From the NCBI GenBank assembly GCA_902771635.1, contig CACXXW010000019.1:1-46429 (forward strand): a DNA stretch of 46,429 bases, given 5' to 3'. The stretch is from an uncultured Bacteroidia bacterium. GTDB taxonomy: Bacteria > Bacteroidota > Bacteroidia > Bacteroidales > F082. The notes below the pieces were generated by a model that made no database searches, was not told the DNA's origin, and saw only the letters and a list, made by a program, of their open reading frames with translations. The translations under genes and the position numbers were made by a program. This document shows positions 29,737 to 38,509 of the stretch, one piece after another (within the stretch, counting starts at the first letter, position 1; the number at the start of each line of letters is the position of its first letter).

Positions 29737-29780
29737 GGGCCTTTCGACAGGCTCAAGGTCCCTGAGCTCGTCGAAGGGCC
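29737..29780. repeat. Palindromic interspersed repeat, copy 3 (complete)
   Basis: The best-formed copy: GGGCCTTTCGACAGGCTCA, a short loop, then CCTGAGCTCG and TCGAAGGGCC. The stem is almost perfect. It lies between the methyltransferase-like stop and the cobalamin adenosyltransferase start. Confidence 0.8.
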
Positions 29781-29790
29781 GATTTAATAA

Positions 29791-30459
29791 TTAATACTTC
29801 AATACAAAATCCTGCTTTTCAATGCCTTCGCGGAAGAAAACAATGCCAACAGAATACAAATCCATACTCAGAGTGACATCCTCATCGGCGATAATGGCTT
29901 CCCAAGCTTCCTCCGTACGACCCGAATGATGGATTCCCTCAAAAATCAATACTGTCTCCTCATTGGCTTGAGCATAGGCTTCCTCAAGTTTGTTCCATGT
30001 GTCCTCGCCAAAGTCATTCAACCCAAAAAACACATAATCGAGACTCAGCCGTTCCAACTGTTCCGGCTCGGGTTTGTCGCGACGCAACAGGTTGACATTG
30101 ACCACACCCATTGAGTTCATAGTTTCAAGGAAGTCGGCTGAGTGATCGAGATAGACCTTGGTTTGCAAATTACCTAAAGCCAATGCTGTAGTATTGAGTG
30201 CCGAGAGCGTACCAAACGACACAACAGACTCAGGCTCAAGATAGTTGACCAAACGATAGAGCAATCGCGCTTCTTTGCGACGCGAACGCGTAGCGTATCT
30301 TTTCCCATCCAACAAGCGACTGATTCTCAACATGGTATCGTAATCAGTATTGGGGCCTTTGTCGTACAAGACTTTGGTCATAAAGTCGTACACAAAAGGT
30401 GAATGCACCTTATATTTGCTCTTGCGTCGCAACAAATATTTCAGATAGCTCAACAGCAT
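29791..30459 (-). CDS. Class I SAM-methyltransferase-like protein
   Basis: A 222-residue protein resembling Bacteroidetes O-methyltransferase-like proteins. The N-terminus is basic and helical (LKYLLRRKSKYKVHSPFVYD). The SAM-fold strand 1 VVSFGTLSALNTTALAL (~79-95) lacks the usual GxGxG motif, so SAM binding may be altered. Later strands are TKVYLDHSADFLETM and LSLDYVFFGLNDFG; a later stretch includes EGIHHSGRTEEAWEAI. No substrate can be named. It starts 3 nt after the stop of the secreted protein at 30463, so the two form an operon. Confidence 0.65.
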   Translation of the reverse strand: MLLSYLKYLLRRKSKYKVHSPFVYDFMTKVLYDKGPNTDYDTMLRISRLLDGKRYATRSRRKEARLLYRLVNYLEPESVVSFGTLSALNTTALALGNLQTKVYLDHSADFLETMNSMGVVNVNLLRRDKPEPEQLERLSLDYVFFGLNDFGEDTWNKLEEAYAQANEETVLIFEGIHHSGRTEEAWEAIIADEDVTLSMDLYSVGIVFFREGIEKQDFVLKY

Positions 30460-30462
30460 AAC

Positions 30463-32046
30463 TCAATCATATTGAACCTTTTGCAGATAAAACACCGAAC
30501 GCTTTGCTTGAGGCTGACTGCTGTTTTGGATGATTTGCGAACCGTAGATAAGGAATCGGTTGCCATACCATTTCATCATCTCAGCGAAATACTCATCATC
30601 CACATAGTCGCCACCATGACTCGGAGCCAATTTCTCGGTCTGTTGGTTCATCAAGACTTGTGCATCTTTGTCGAAAGCGGTGTATCGCAAGTTGTTATGA
30701 TAAGGCGAAGCTACCACCAACTCATCGAAGCATACACCTTCGGAGGCATGGGGAAAGAGGTCGTAGGTAAGCTCATTATCAAACTTCACCGACTGCTGCC
30801 ACTTCAAGTTGCCCTCTTGGTCAAAGGCCAAAAGTATCTCGCTAAAGAAATCGTAGCCGTCAAAAATGGTATAAGTATACGGATAGCCACCATAATAGCC
30901 GTAATAGCCGTAACTCATGCGCGTCTCCGTGTGGTAATAGGGCATGAAGGCCTCCACCGCAAACACCGTCAAGTCGCCAAAATCGGTCAAGCGCGGCGTC
31001 AGGAACTGGAAAGCGATTTCGCCTTTGGTTGCCTTCTGGTTTTTGCTCAGTTTCAGCTTCTCTTCGCGCAACTTGACGCGGTCGGAAGCCGTCAAGGCAT
31101 GCTCAATCTCGGGCATGTCCTTAAACAAATACACCTTACTATCGGGCGTTCCGTTAACAAAGCGCATCCAAACCACGCCGAGGCTCTCTTTATCGAAGTT
31201 TTCGGTCACGCCTTCGAGGTTGACTTTGCGTCCCGTCTCTCGTTCCAAGGTACCGATAACGACAAGATTTCTGCTCTCATCGAAACGGAAAACCATGCGA
31301 CCTAATGCAGCATTGGGGATGTTCTCATAGCGAAAGCTGCCCTGCAAGTTACCCATAGGCGAATAGACATTAAACGAGGTGGACACAAAGTGCTTGTCCA
31401 CGTATTCCTTGGCCGCCACCACGAAACAATGTTCTTTCTGAAAGGCTTCTGTTTGAAACAGCACAAAACTCCCTGAGGAGGGCGTCACCACTCGGCATTG
31501 GTTGTTCGAAAGGTCATAGAAATGCAAAGCCCCATTGCCGCTTTTGTTGTTGAGCGCCATCATCATCGTGCCGCCAGCCACTTCGACCGACAACGGCACC
31601 GACTTCTCAGGCCATTTGTTCCAAAAGGTCTGGTAGGTCTTTTCCTCCCGATTGAAACTCACCACAAGAAAATCCAGTGAGTCGGCTGCTTTTTTGTTGC
31701 CCTCGTTAGTAAAAAGGAAGGCTGCAAATTGTTCATCACTGCCCGAGTCGACAAATCTAAGCTTGTCGGGCAAAGGAATCAAGTCGCTGCGGGTCTCGTA
31801 GAGGCTACTGTCGACACAGGCAAAGTTCCACAAGCGACGTTTGTCTTTGTCGGTTTTTTCGGTCTCGTAAACCACGAGGCCACCTTTTTCATCAAACGAC
31901 TGAAAATGAAAGTTTTGCTCCTTGTTCCATCGATTCACCTCATAGCGCACGGGCTCCACCTGCTGGGCCGAGGCCCAGTTTACGATGAGAAGGAGTGCTA
32001 TGAGGAAAAGATTTTTCAAGAGGTAGGTTTTATTGACTCCCCCCAT
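30463..32046 (-). CDS. Secreted protein of unknown function
   Basis: A protein of up to 527 residues with a signal peptide (NLFLIALLLIVNWASA, cut before QQVEPV). The body is beta-rich and propeller-like, with repeated hydrophobic strand pairs (FVDSGSDEQFAAFLFTNEG, GRMVFRFDESRNLVVIGTL) and a Tyr/Gly-rich loop (SYGYYGYYGGYPYTYT). The ATG at 32046 lies inside a GC-rich palindrome and adds nine residues before the signal peptide. A TTG at 32019 would give a cleaner start (MKNLFLIALLL). I cannot decide between them. No enzyme motif seen. The methyltransferase-like gene follows. Confidence 0.7.
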   Translation of the reverse strand: MGGVNKTYLLKNLFLIALLLIVNWASAQQVEPVRYEVNRWNKEQNFHFQSFDEKGGLVVYETEKTDKDKRRLWNFACVDSSLYETRSDLIPLPDKLRFVDSGSDEQFAAFLFTNEGNKKAADSLDFLVVSFNREEKTYQTFWNKWPEKSVPLSVEVAGGTMMMALNNKSGNGALHFYDLSNNQCRVVTPSSGSFVLFQTEAFQKEHCFVVAAKEYVDKHFVSTSFNVYSPMGNLQGSFRYENIPNAALGRMVFRFDESRNLVVIGTLERETGRKVNLEGVTENFDKESLGVVWMRFVNGTPDSKVYLFKDMPEIEHALTASDRVKLREEKLKLSKNQKATKGEIAFQFLTPRLTDFGDLTVFAVEAFMPYYHTETRMSYGYYGYYGGYPYTYTIFDGYDFFSEILLAFDQEGNLKWQQSVKFDNELTYDLFPHASEGVCFDELVVASPYHNNLRYTAFDKDAQVLMNQQTEKLAPSHGGDYVDDEYFAEMMKWYGNRFLIYGSQIIQNSSQPQAKRSVFYLQKVQYD

Positions 32047-32072
32047 CCCCCTCTCAGAGGGGGTTGGGGGGA
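32038..32072. repeat. GC-rich palindrome at a start codon
   Basis: CCCCCCATCCCCCTCTCAG (from 32040) faces AGAGGGGGTTGGGGGG. On the minus strand the hairpin would hold the ATG of the gene at 30463-32046 in its 3' arm. It resembles short GC palindromes that occur between genes in many Bacteroidetes. Confidence 0.65.
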
Positions 32073-32093
32073 TTCAAAATATTTGCTACTTAC

Positions 32094-33743
32094 TTAGAAC
32101 TTCACGAACTTCGAAACTGCCGTCGTGCCGTTGGCATAGCGGACATTGATGAAGTAGACACCGTTGACAAGTTCGTTAACATCGAGTTGGGCTTCGCCAG
32201 CAGTGGCATTCATCTCGCTCACCTTGCGACCCGTCATGTCGAAGACACTGACTTGGGCATCGCTTTCAAGCGTAAACGACACTTGCTCGCGAGCGGGATT
32301 GGGATAGAGGCTGACTGATTGGATGTTGTTCTCATTCACCGAGGTCGTAGCCTTACCTATCAACTTCACGTAATCAATCTCCCATGAAGCAGCAGCCTCA
32401 TTAGTGCTAGTGTACTTGAAAGCAAAGTGATAGTGTCCAGGGATGATCTCATCAATGACAAACGTGCCCGATTCCACCCACTCATAGTTACCCGTCGAAA
32501 GATCGAAGGCATCGGTGATGTCAAGCCAAGTGTATTCGCCAGGCTCATCTTGGCCGTCGTAATCCATGGAGACCAACACCTGAATGTCGGGACCTTCAAA
32601 CTTCTTGGCCGTACGGAAATCAAATAGCAATTCCTCGTATAAGCCGCTTTGGATTTCGATGGTGGGACTGATCAGCCAGTCTTCATTTTGGTGAGGGGCT
32701 CCTTCAGCATAGCCGTTCATATTGGCGTAAGTTGTACCTTGGTAAATGCCTTGGTGCCAGCTTTGGTCGCCGTATGCATCGTAGGCCGTAAACACGCCGA
32801 GGTCTTCATCAAAATCTTCATTGAGCAAATACTCGATGTTTGCCGTAGTAGCATTTGCCATAGGATAAGGAACATCCGTCAAATAGAGGATGCCGGCACC
32901 ACTACCGGTATAGGGGAAAATAGCAAAATTATACGTGGTGTTGCCTTCCAAACCTCTAAAGGTCACAGTTTGAATACCATCATTCACATTTAAGGCTAAT
33001 GGGCCATCAGGAACTGGCGTGCCATTGGTGGGAACAGTGATGTTACCAGTCGAGGCTAGCACCAAATACTTGACATCACATGGAGCATCAATCCAGCCGA
33101 GGGTCACATCAACACCATCGACATGACTGACCGCAAAGTTGGTAGGATAGGCACATGGAGGAGTGGGCGGGACAGGTGCACCGCCAGCCTTATAGAAGCT
33201 GACACGCGTATCAATGTTGGATGTCTCGGAATAGCAACTGAAAAGCGGATCACCATTCGAGGTATTAGGGTTGAAACGCATGTTGTTGCGGGTGTTTTCG
33301 CCTTGGGCAACGACTTCAGCTGTACCATCGTTATTGAAGGTAATGTTCCATTCGCCGTTGGCATCAAGAGTTGTCTGGGTCTTCAGCTGGTTACCAGAGC
33401 TGCTAGCCGCGTACAGATAGCCACCTTTCACTTCATCGAATAAAGTCCATGCGCCAGCGTTTCCGCCCAAAGTGAATTGGAATACATCGGTCGAACTGTT
33501 AGGATCCGTGCCAAGGGTAACGGTGATAGCGTCGCCACTTTCTGTAACAACCACAGCATTACGGTTGTTGGATTTTTGATAGCCCATCGCGAGAGCGCCA
33601 AAGTCATCGTGATGCGCCACGATAAGGTAGTTGGCACCTGGCTCAAGCTCAGAGGCCGAGGTGACCTTTGCAAATGTCGTTTGAGCAATGCCGCTCAACG
33701 AAAGGAACAGCATGGCCACTAATGAGAATAGAACTTTTTTCAT
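32094..33743 (-). CDS. Secreted T9SS-sorted protein with choice-of-anchor-type and Fn3-like domains
   Basis: A 549-residue exported protein. The signal peptide is MKKVLFSLVAMLFLSLSGIA. Residues ~22-185 form a beta-domain (LEPGANYLIVAHHDDFGALA, FQFTLGGNAGAWTLFDEVKG). An Fn3-like module follows (~195-300). A cleaved-adhesin/choice-of-anchor J type domain covers ~305-465 (LLNEDFDEDLGVFTAYDAYG, EDWLISPTIEI). The last ~75 residues (VSLYPNPAREQVSF ... VNGVYFINVRY) are a T9SS type A sorting domain. It is probably a surface or secreted binding protein; no catalytic site seen. Confidence 0.85.
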   Translation of the reverse strand: MKKVLFSLVAMLFLSLSGIAQTTFAKVTSASELEPGANYLIVAHHDDFGALAMGYQKSNNRNAVVVTESGDAITVTLGTDPNSSTDVFQFTLGGNAGAWTLFDEVKGGYLYAASSSGNQLKTQTTLDANGEWNITFNNDGTAEVVAQGENTRNNMRFNPNTSNGDPLFSCYSETSNIDTRVSFYKAGGAPVPPTPPCAYPTNFAVSHVDGVDVTLGWIDAPCDVKYLVLASTGNITVPTNGTPVPDGPLALNVNDGIQTVTFRGLEGNTTYNFAIFPYTGSGAGILYLTDVPYPMANATTANIEYLLNEDFDEDLGVFTAYDAYGDQSWHQGIYQGTTYANMNGYAEGAPHQNEDWLISPTIEIQSGLYEELLFDFRTAKKFEGPDIQVLVSMDYDGQDEPGEYTWLDITDAFDLSTGNYEWVESGTFVIDEIIPGHYHFAFKYTSTNEAAASWEIDYVKLIGKATTSVNENNIQSVSLYPNPAREQVSFTLESDAQVSVFDMTGRKVSEMNATAGEAQLDVNELVNGVYFINVRYANGTTAVSKFVKF

Positions 33744-33793
33744 TTTCGTTAGATTTTATGTTTGACAATTAGTTGAATTTCAAAATATAGGTC

Positions 33794-33862
33794 GGGCCTT
33801 CGACAGGCTCAGGCACCTTCAAGGGCCGTAAAAGCCAAGGTCCCTGAGCTTGTCGAAGGGCC
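33794..33862. repeat. Palindromic interspersed repeat, copy 4 (arms separated)
   Basis: Left arm GGGCCTTCGACAGGCTCAGG (33794-33813) and right arm CCTGAGCTTGTCGAAGGGCC (33843-33862) match the other copies, but about 29 nt separate them. It lies between the NifU-like stop and the T9SS protein start. Confidence 0.75.
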
Positions 33863-33867
33863 GTTAA

Positions 33868-34125
33868 TTATAGGTCAAGGGCCTCAACTTGCTCGACAGC
33901 CTTGATTTCGGGGATGACTTTCTTCATCACGGATTCGATGCCGTTTTTCAGGGTCATTTTGCTGTGGGGACAGTTGCCACAGGCTCCTGTCAGTTCCACA
34001 ATCACGGTGTTATCTTCGGTGAGTTCCACGAAGTTGACGTCACCGCCGTCCTGCTGGAGGTAGGGACGCACTTGTTCGAGGACGTTTTTGACTTTGCGCA
34101 ATATCGTTTCTCTATCCATTTCCAT
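33868..34125 (-). CDS. NifU-like iron-sulfur scaffold protein
   Basis: An 85-residue NifU C-terminal (Nfu) domain protein that carries a [4Fe-4S] cluster between subunits and passes it to apo-proteins. Features seen are VKNVLEQVRPYLQQDGGDVN at the N-terminus and the cluster motif GACGNCPHSKMTLKNGIE (C-x-x-C, residues ~47-50). The start is ATG 34125 (MEMDRETI) or ATG 34119 (MDRETI). It lies 34 nt downstream of the mrp-like gene, so the two form an Fe-S assembly pair. Confidence 0.9.
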   Translation of the reverse strand: MEMDRETILRKVKNVLEQVRPYLQQDGGDVNFVELTEDNTVIVELTGACGNCPHSKMTLKNGIESVMKKVIPEIKAVEQVEALDL

Positions 34126-34127
34126 CA

Positions 34128-34154
34128 GTTGTTCAGTTGGTAGTTGTTCAGTTG
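34128..34154. repeat. 12-bp direct repeat in the Mrp-NifU spacer
   Basis: GTTGTTCAGTTG occurs at 34128-34139 and 34143-34154, 3 nt apart. It is probably a local slippage duplication. Confidence 0.7.
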
Positions 34155-34159
34155 TTCTG

Positions 34160-35176
34160 TCATGCGTTGATAATCGCATGTGCAATTTGGTCAAAAGCCT
34201 TGGTGACTGGCGAATCGGCATCCAAGGCAAGTGGCATTCCAGCATCGCCACATTCGGCAATCTTCTCCGTAATCGGAATCTGACCCAAGAGCGGCACACC
34301 GAGCTGGTCGGCAAATACCTTGCCAGTCTCCTTGCCAAAGATGTAGTATTTCTTCTCAGGCATGTCGGAAGGCGTGAAGTAGGCCATGTTTTCCACCAAA
34401 CCGTAAATCGGAATCTGCAAGGCTTCTTCCTTGAACATCATCGCGGCACGAAGCACATCGGCAAAAGCCACCTTCTGCGGCGTGGTCACGATGAGCGCGC
34501 CCGACACATTATATTGCTGGGCTAAAGTCAGTTGGATGTCGCCCGTTCCGGGAGGCATGTCGACTACCATCCAATCAAGCTCACCCCAAAGGGTGTCGTT
34601 CATCAACTGGTTCAAGGCGCTAGTAGCCATGGGTCCACGCCAGATAAGCGGACGATCGGCATCGACAAAGCAACCAATGCTCATCAACTTGATACCGAAT
34701 CTTTCGAGAGGCACCATCACCGATTTGCCGTCTTTTTCGAAAGCGGCTGGCTGTTCGTCGCCTAAGCCAAACATCATCGGCACAGAAGGGCCGTAGATAT
34801 CGGCATCAATCAAACCTACGCGTTGGTTGGCGCGAGCTAAAGCGATGGCGAGGTTGGCTGCCACTGTTGACTTGCCTACACCACCCTTCCCTGAAGCCAC
34901 AGCTATGATGTGCTTCACCTTGGAAAGAGCCGTTTTCTCCTCCACCACCTTAATTTCGATGTCGACATCGCCAAAAACCTCGGTCAGTGTTCGCTTGGCA
35001 CCATTCACCAAGATATCATTCTTCGGGTCGTTGGCATGTTCCATAACAAGGTCGAAACGGATGGCATTGTCTCTAACCATCAGGTTTTCAACCATATTCA
35101 ATGCAATGATATTATCCCCTTTGGGAAAATAGATGACGTCCTTCAGGACTTCCTGTACATTCTCTTTATTTAGCAT
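34160..35176 (-). CDS. mrp: Mrp/NBP35-type Fe-S carrier ATPase
   Basis: A 338-residue P-loop NTPase (ApbC/Mrp) that helps assemble iron-sulfur clusters. An N-terminal DUF59/MIP18-like domain (~1-85) precedes the deviant Walker A VASGKGGVGKSTVAANLA (~93-110), LIDADIYGPSVP (Walker A', ~123-134) and VVDMPPGTGDIQLT (Walker B). The usual Cys-x-x-Cys is absent: the segment reads ENMAYFTPSDMPEKKYYIFG, as in Bacteroidetes homologues. A -7 box TACCTTTG (35198-35205) lies 21 nt upstream. It is co-transcribed with the NifU-like gene. Confidence 0.9.
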   Translation of the reverse strand: MLNKENVQEVLKDVIYFPKGDNIIALNMVENLMVRDNAIRFDLVMEHANDPKNDILVNGAKRTLTEVFGDVDIEIKVVEEKTALSKVKHIIAVASGKGGVGKSTVAANLAIALARANQRVGLIDADIYGPSVPMMFGLGDEQPAAFEKDGKSVMVPLERFGIKLMSIGCFVDADRPLIWRGPMATSALNQLMNDTLWGELDWMVVDMPPGTGDIQLTLAQQYNVSGALIVTTPQKVAFADVLRAAMMFKEEALQIPIYGLVENMAYFTPSDMPEKKYYIFGKETGKVFADQLGVPLLGQIPITEKIAECGDAGMPLALDADSPVTKAFDQIAHAIINA

Positions 35177-35197
35177 GAGTTTAAACTATTATCGCTG

Positions 35198-35205
35198 CAA
35201 AGGTA
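35198..35205 (-). promoter_or_regulatory. -7 box for mrp-NifU
   Basis: TACCTTTG on the minus strand, 21 nt before the mrp ATG. Confidence 0.45.
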
Positions 35206-35250
35206 ATAAATAGTTTAGACTATATGGTTTAGAGCTTAGAGTTTTTTTAC

Positions 35251-37788
35251 TTAATGTACAATTGTGATACGTTTGGAAAACATTCCTTTTTCCGTTTTGA
35301 CACGCAGCAGATACAGTCCTCCAGACATGTTTTGCAGATCAATAGTCGTTTTGCTTTCTGCTACTTCTTTCTGTATCAAACACTGTCCCAAAGCATTGTA
35401 AACCAAAACTTGGGTCATGCCATCCGCTTCGATGGTGACAATATCTTTCATCGGATTGGGATACACTTTCACCAAAGCCGTGTTTTCATCCATACCCGTG
35501 GGCGAGTAATACGCATGTAGTTCAAACTCGTTAGGATGGTATTTTCTATTGGCAGGAGAGGATGTACAGTCCATGTCATGATAATAGGCATAGAGACGAT
35601 AGTAGTAGTCGCCTTCCTCCGACAGCGTATTGTCCGTGAAAGTCACCGCAGTCGCATTCAACACCTTGATGCGATGGTATTCGCCATCGCCTTCTTTTCT
35701 GAAAAGGAAATAACCCGAAAAACCCTCGTTAGGCTGTGGAGCTTCCCATTTCAACTTGACCTTGTAACTGTCGGTATACTCGAAATCCAAGTTGCGTGGT
35801 GGATAGCAAGGACCAGCCGTGGCGCACGACTCATTGGAGTAATCGCCGCTCTCACCACCCTCGCAGAGCACGCCCACACGGTAGCAATGACCGCCCATCG
35901 CCACCGCTTCATCCAAAAAGGCATTGCCTGATGGAATGAGGCGATAAAGCAAATCGTCACGATAGATCTGATAGCCATAACCCGCATGCTCAACGTCATC
36001 CCAAGTAAGCAAAATAGCATCACCTTGAGAAGTAGCAACAAGATTCTTGGGCGTGTCGCAGGTCATATCGTATCCACAACCATTATTGGTCTCGAAGAAA
36101 ACACCTGAAGACAAGTCATCGGAAGAGCCTGAATAGGAATACACGGTCTCCCCGTTGGCATCTTTGATGACAAAAGCCATTTGGCTGACGGTTTCCTCAG
36201 GTGCCGTCCACACAAAGCTCAAACGCCCCAAAGGCAACTCCGGTTCAGTCTGAACTGCGGCAGAAGTGGTGGTCGTCATCCGAGAAATTTCGCGTCCCGT
36301 GGCAGAACACACTGTGAGCATGCCACCTTTCCATCCTTGAGCGTCGTTAGAAGTCATAATGACACGCCAGTTACAAGAAGGCCCAACCATCACTTTCATG
36401 ACATTGGCATGTTTTCCGACGCGGCCATTGGCGACAACATACACCGCATAATGGAACACATCGTAGCGCGGCACATTGGTATCTTCAAATTCCAACATGG
36501 CTCCAGGAACCGCATCGTTCAAAGTCGCGATGACTTCATTGTCGCGCAACACCACAACCCGTTCAATTGCATTTATCGGAGTGCCGTCAAGGGTCGCAGT
36601 AGGATTGGTCCAACTGAGGTGCACCTTAAGGTCAGTATCGGAAACGGGAACCGCCATAAACTCCGAGGGAACCGAAGGCGTCTGGTTGTATACCTCAGAG
36701 GGAACAAAGTTGAACATGGCATCGGCGGGATTCGTGTAGGGGGCATCATCGATGAGATACCAACCGTCACTGCTACCACCCCAACCTAAGTTAAAGTGGA
36801 AATAATCGTTGTCATCGTAGCCGTCGCACACAAAAGCATGACAACCACCATTGTCGCAGCCACCGTAATACATCGGCCAGCCCATGTCGAACTGCTCACG
36901 CACCATGGTCTTCCAAGTTTCGGTCTCAAAGTCGTTGCGTCTGAGTTGCACATTGGAATCACTATAGTCGAAATAGGTATGCATAGCGTTCGGAATAGGG
37001 CCAGAGCCGCCACCGCTACCATCGGGGCCGTAGCCCATATCGATGGTCACGCCGCAATGGAAGCACAAAGTTCCTGTGGCCAATTTTTCGGCCTCTGTAG
37101 AGTTGTTGTCCAACACATTGGGCATGTTGTCCCAGTCATATGTGGTGTTGCCGAAGTCGGCACAAATCTGACCGTAAGTCTCATGGGTGTAACAATAGCT
37201 GCCGATGCCTTGGGCGGGAGTGGCCCAAAAACGCATCAGTTGCGACATGGCTGTGGCAAGACAGCCCACGATGGCATGACCGCCCGATCCAGCCGGGTCT
37301 TCGGGGCAGCAATAATTGTACGGATAAGTCTGATTCCATTTGGTTTGGCAGAAATAGCCCGTACCGCGACCTTGAATGCGCGACATGAGTCGTCCATGCT
37401 GAAGCACGGAGTTCCATTCCGATGCCACATCGGGAGTGGCAACTGCCTGACGCAGCTGTAGCATACACTCAGCCACGCCATCCAAATAATAGGCCAACGC
37501 TGGAGGAATATTCGAGGCATCGAAAGCCGACTCGTCGGAGTAGCCAATGACAGGACGATGCGCATCATCGCCTGCAATGATGACAAAGCTATGATCATTG
37601 AGGTTGAACACATAGTACGCCTCATTCTGACTCGTATAAACGAGTTCAGGCATAGCGCGCTCCATGGAGAATTGCACCGTTGCGAATTTCTGGGCCGCCG
37701 TCAAGGCGATATTGCGGTCGATAGGTTTGGCTTGAAGGCTTATCACATTGATAGCCAATACAAAAAGTAGTAGAAAGAGCTTTTTCAT
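35251..37788 (-). CDS. Secreted C10 (streptopain-type) cysteine protease with T9SS sorting domain
   Basis: An 845-residue secreted protease. The signal peptide is MKKLFLLLFVLAINVISLQA, followed by a Spi-type propeptide (~22-130: IALTAAQKFATVQF, FVIIAGDDAHRPVIGYS). The peptidase C10 domain (~140-370) has the catalytic Cys176 in HAIVGCLATAMSQL and His317 in GGCHAFVCDGY, plus FHFNLGWGGSSDGWY. Beta modules including Fn3 follow (~375-760). The final ~80 residues (VKVYPNPMKDIVTI ... GGLYLLRVKTEKG) are a T9SS type A sorting domain. It resembles Bacteroidetes streptopain-like and interpain-like proteases. A -7 box (TACATTTG, 37815-37822) lies upstream. Confidence 0.92.
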   Translation of the reverse strand: MKKLFLLLFVLAINVISLQAKPIDRNIALTAAQKFATVQFSMERAMPELVYTSQNEAYYVFNLNDHSFVIIAGDDAHRPVIGYSDESAFDASNIPPALAYYLDGVAECMLQLRQAVATPDVASEWNSVLQHGRLMSRIQGRGTGYFCQTKWNQTYPYNYCCPEDPAGSGGHAIVGCLATAMSQLMRFWATPAQGIGSYCYTHETYGQICADFGNTTYDWDNMPNVLDNNSTEAEKLATGTLCFHCGVTIDMGYGPDGSGGGSGPIPNAMHTYFDYSDSNVQLRRNDFETETWKTMVREQFDMGWPMYYGGCDNGGCHAFVCDGYDDNDYFHFNLGWGGSSDGWYLIDDAPYTNPADAMFNFVPSEVYNQTPSVPSEFMAVPVSDTDLKVHLSWTNPTATLDGTPINAIERVVVLRDNEVIATLNDAVPGAMLEFEDTNVPRYDVFHYAVYVVANGRVGKHANVMKVMVGPSCNWRVIMTSNDAQGWKGGMLTVCSATGREISRMTTTTSAAVQTEPELPLGRLSFVWTAPEETVSQMAFVIKDANGETVYSYSGSSDDLSSGVFFETNNGCGYDMTCDTPKNLVATSQGDAILLTWDDVEHAGYGYQIYRDDLLYRLIPSGNAFLDEAVAMGGHCYRVGVLCEGGESGDYSNESCATAGPCYPPRNLDFEYTDSYKVKLKWEAPQPNEGFSGYFLFRKEGDGEYHRIKVLNATAVTFTDNTLSEEGDYYYRLYAYYHDMDCTSSPANRKYHPNEFELHAYYSPTGMDENTALVKVYPNPMKDIVTIEADGMTQVLVYNALGQCLIQKEVAESKTTIDLQNMSGGLYLLRVKTEKGMFSKRITIVH

Positions 37789-37814
37789 ATTCGATGAATT
37801 GGAATAACTGCCTG

Positions 37815-37822
37815 CAAATGTA
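37815..37822 (-). promoter_or_regulatory. -7 box for the C10 protease gene
   Basis: TACATTTG on the minus strand, 26 nt before the ATG at 37788. Confidence 0.45.
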
Positions 37823-37825
37823 GCA

Positions 37826-38509
37826 TTATTCTTTCAAAAAAGCCTCCACTACTGTATTAAATGCCTCATAATTCTTATTCGCCACAAAATGGTCGCCCTC
37901 AAGGATGGAAAGTTGCGCATTGGGTAAACTGTTGTAAATTAGCCGCGTATGTTCATCCTTAATCATGTCCTTTGTGCCCGCCACAACCAAAACAGGCATT
38001 TTTAATTGAGCCAATTCCGTGGGGTTAATGTGTGGCTCATTGACCATCAAGCCAAGCATCTCAGCGTTTTTTTGGGCTTCCTCGGACTTTTTCGCAAACA
38101 TTTTTGCAATACGATAACCGATTTCGATGGGCCATTGGTAGATCGGCTTTACGCCGCTTGGAAACAGGTTGGCCCCATCAACGATCATTTTATCGACCCT
38201 TTCCGGGTATTTCAGCGCAAAGGTCAAAGCAATGTTACCACCATCGGAAAAGCCCAATAGAATGGCTTTTCCGATGGCTTTTTCATCCATAAAGTCGTGC
38301 AAGTCCTCGGCAAACTGCTTGATGGTGAACGGCTTGTCACCTCTTGGTGACTGTCCATGACCGCGTGTATCAATGGCTATTACACGATAATCTCTTGCAA
38401 AGCAGGGTATCTGATGCTCAAAATAGTCGCAGTTCTCGCCATTACCATGAAGCAGGATGAGTGGCTTGCCTTGGCCTTGTTCGATATAGTGAAGCTGAAT
38501 GTCAGACAT
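37826..38509 (-). CDS. Alpha/beta hydrolase
   Basis: A 227-residue cytosolic alpha/beta hydrolase. Ser88 is the nucleophile in LLGFSDGGNIAL (GxSxG-type). The oxyanion/HG motif is ILLHGNGENCDYF (~18-30). The likely acid is in GTKDMI, and the catalytic His in EGDHFVA near residue 207. The start is ATG 38509, one base inside the stop of the FHA gene (TGATG), so it belongs to the FHA/kinase operon. The substrate is unknown, and it is not obvious why it sits there. Confidence 0.85.
   Translation of the reverse strand: MSDIQLHYIEQGQGKPLILLHGNGENCDYFEHQIPCFARDYRVIAIDTRGHGQSPRGDKPFTIKQFAEDLHDFMDEKAIGKAILLGFSDGGNIALTFALKYPERVDKMIVDGANLFPSGVKPIYQWPIEIGYRIAKMFAKKSEEAQKNAEMLGLMVNEPHINPTELAQLKMPVLVVAGTKDMIKDEHTRLIYNSLPNAQLSILEGDHFVANKNYEAFNTVVEAFLKE

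Noticed and set aside
30403-31305. A 300-codon plus-strand open frame over the methyltransferase-like gene and the secreted protein
   Set aside because: Antisense to two well-supported minus-strand genes; no signal or motif.
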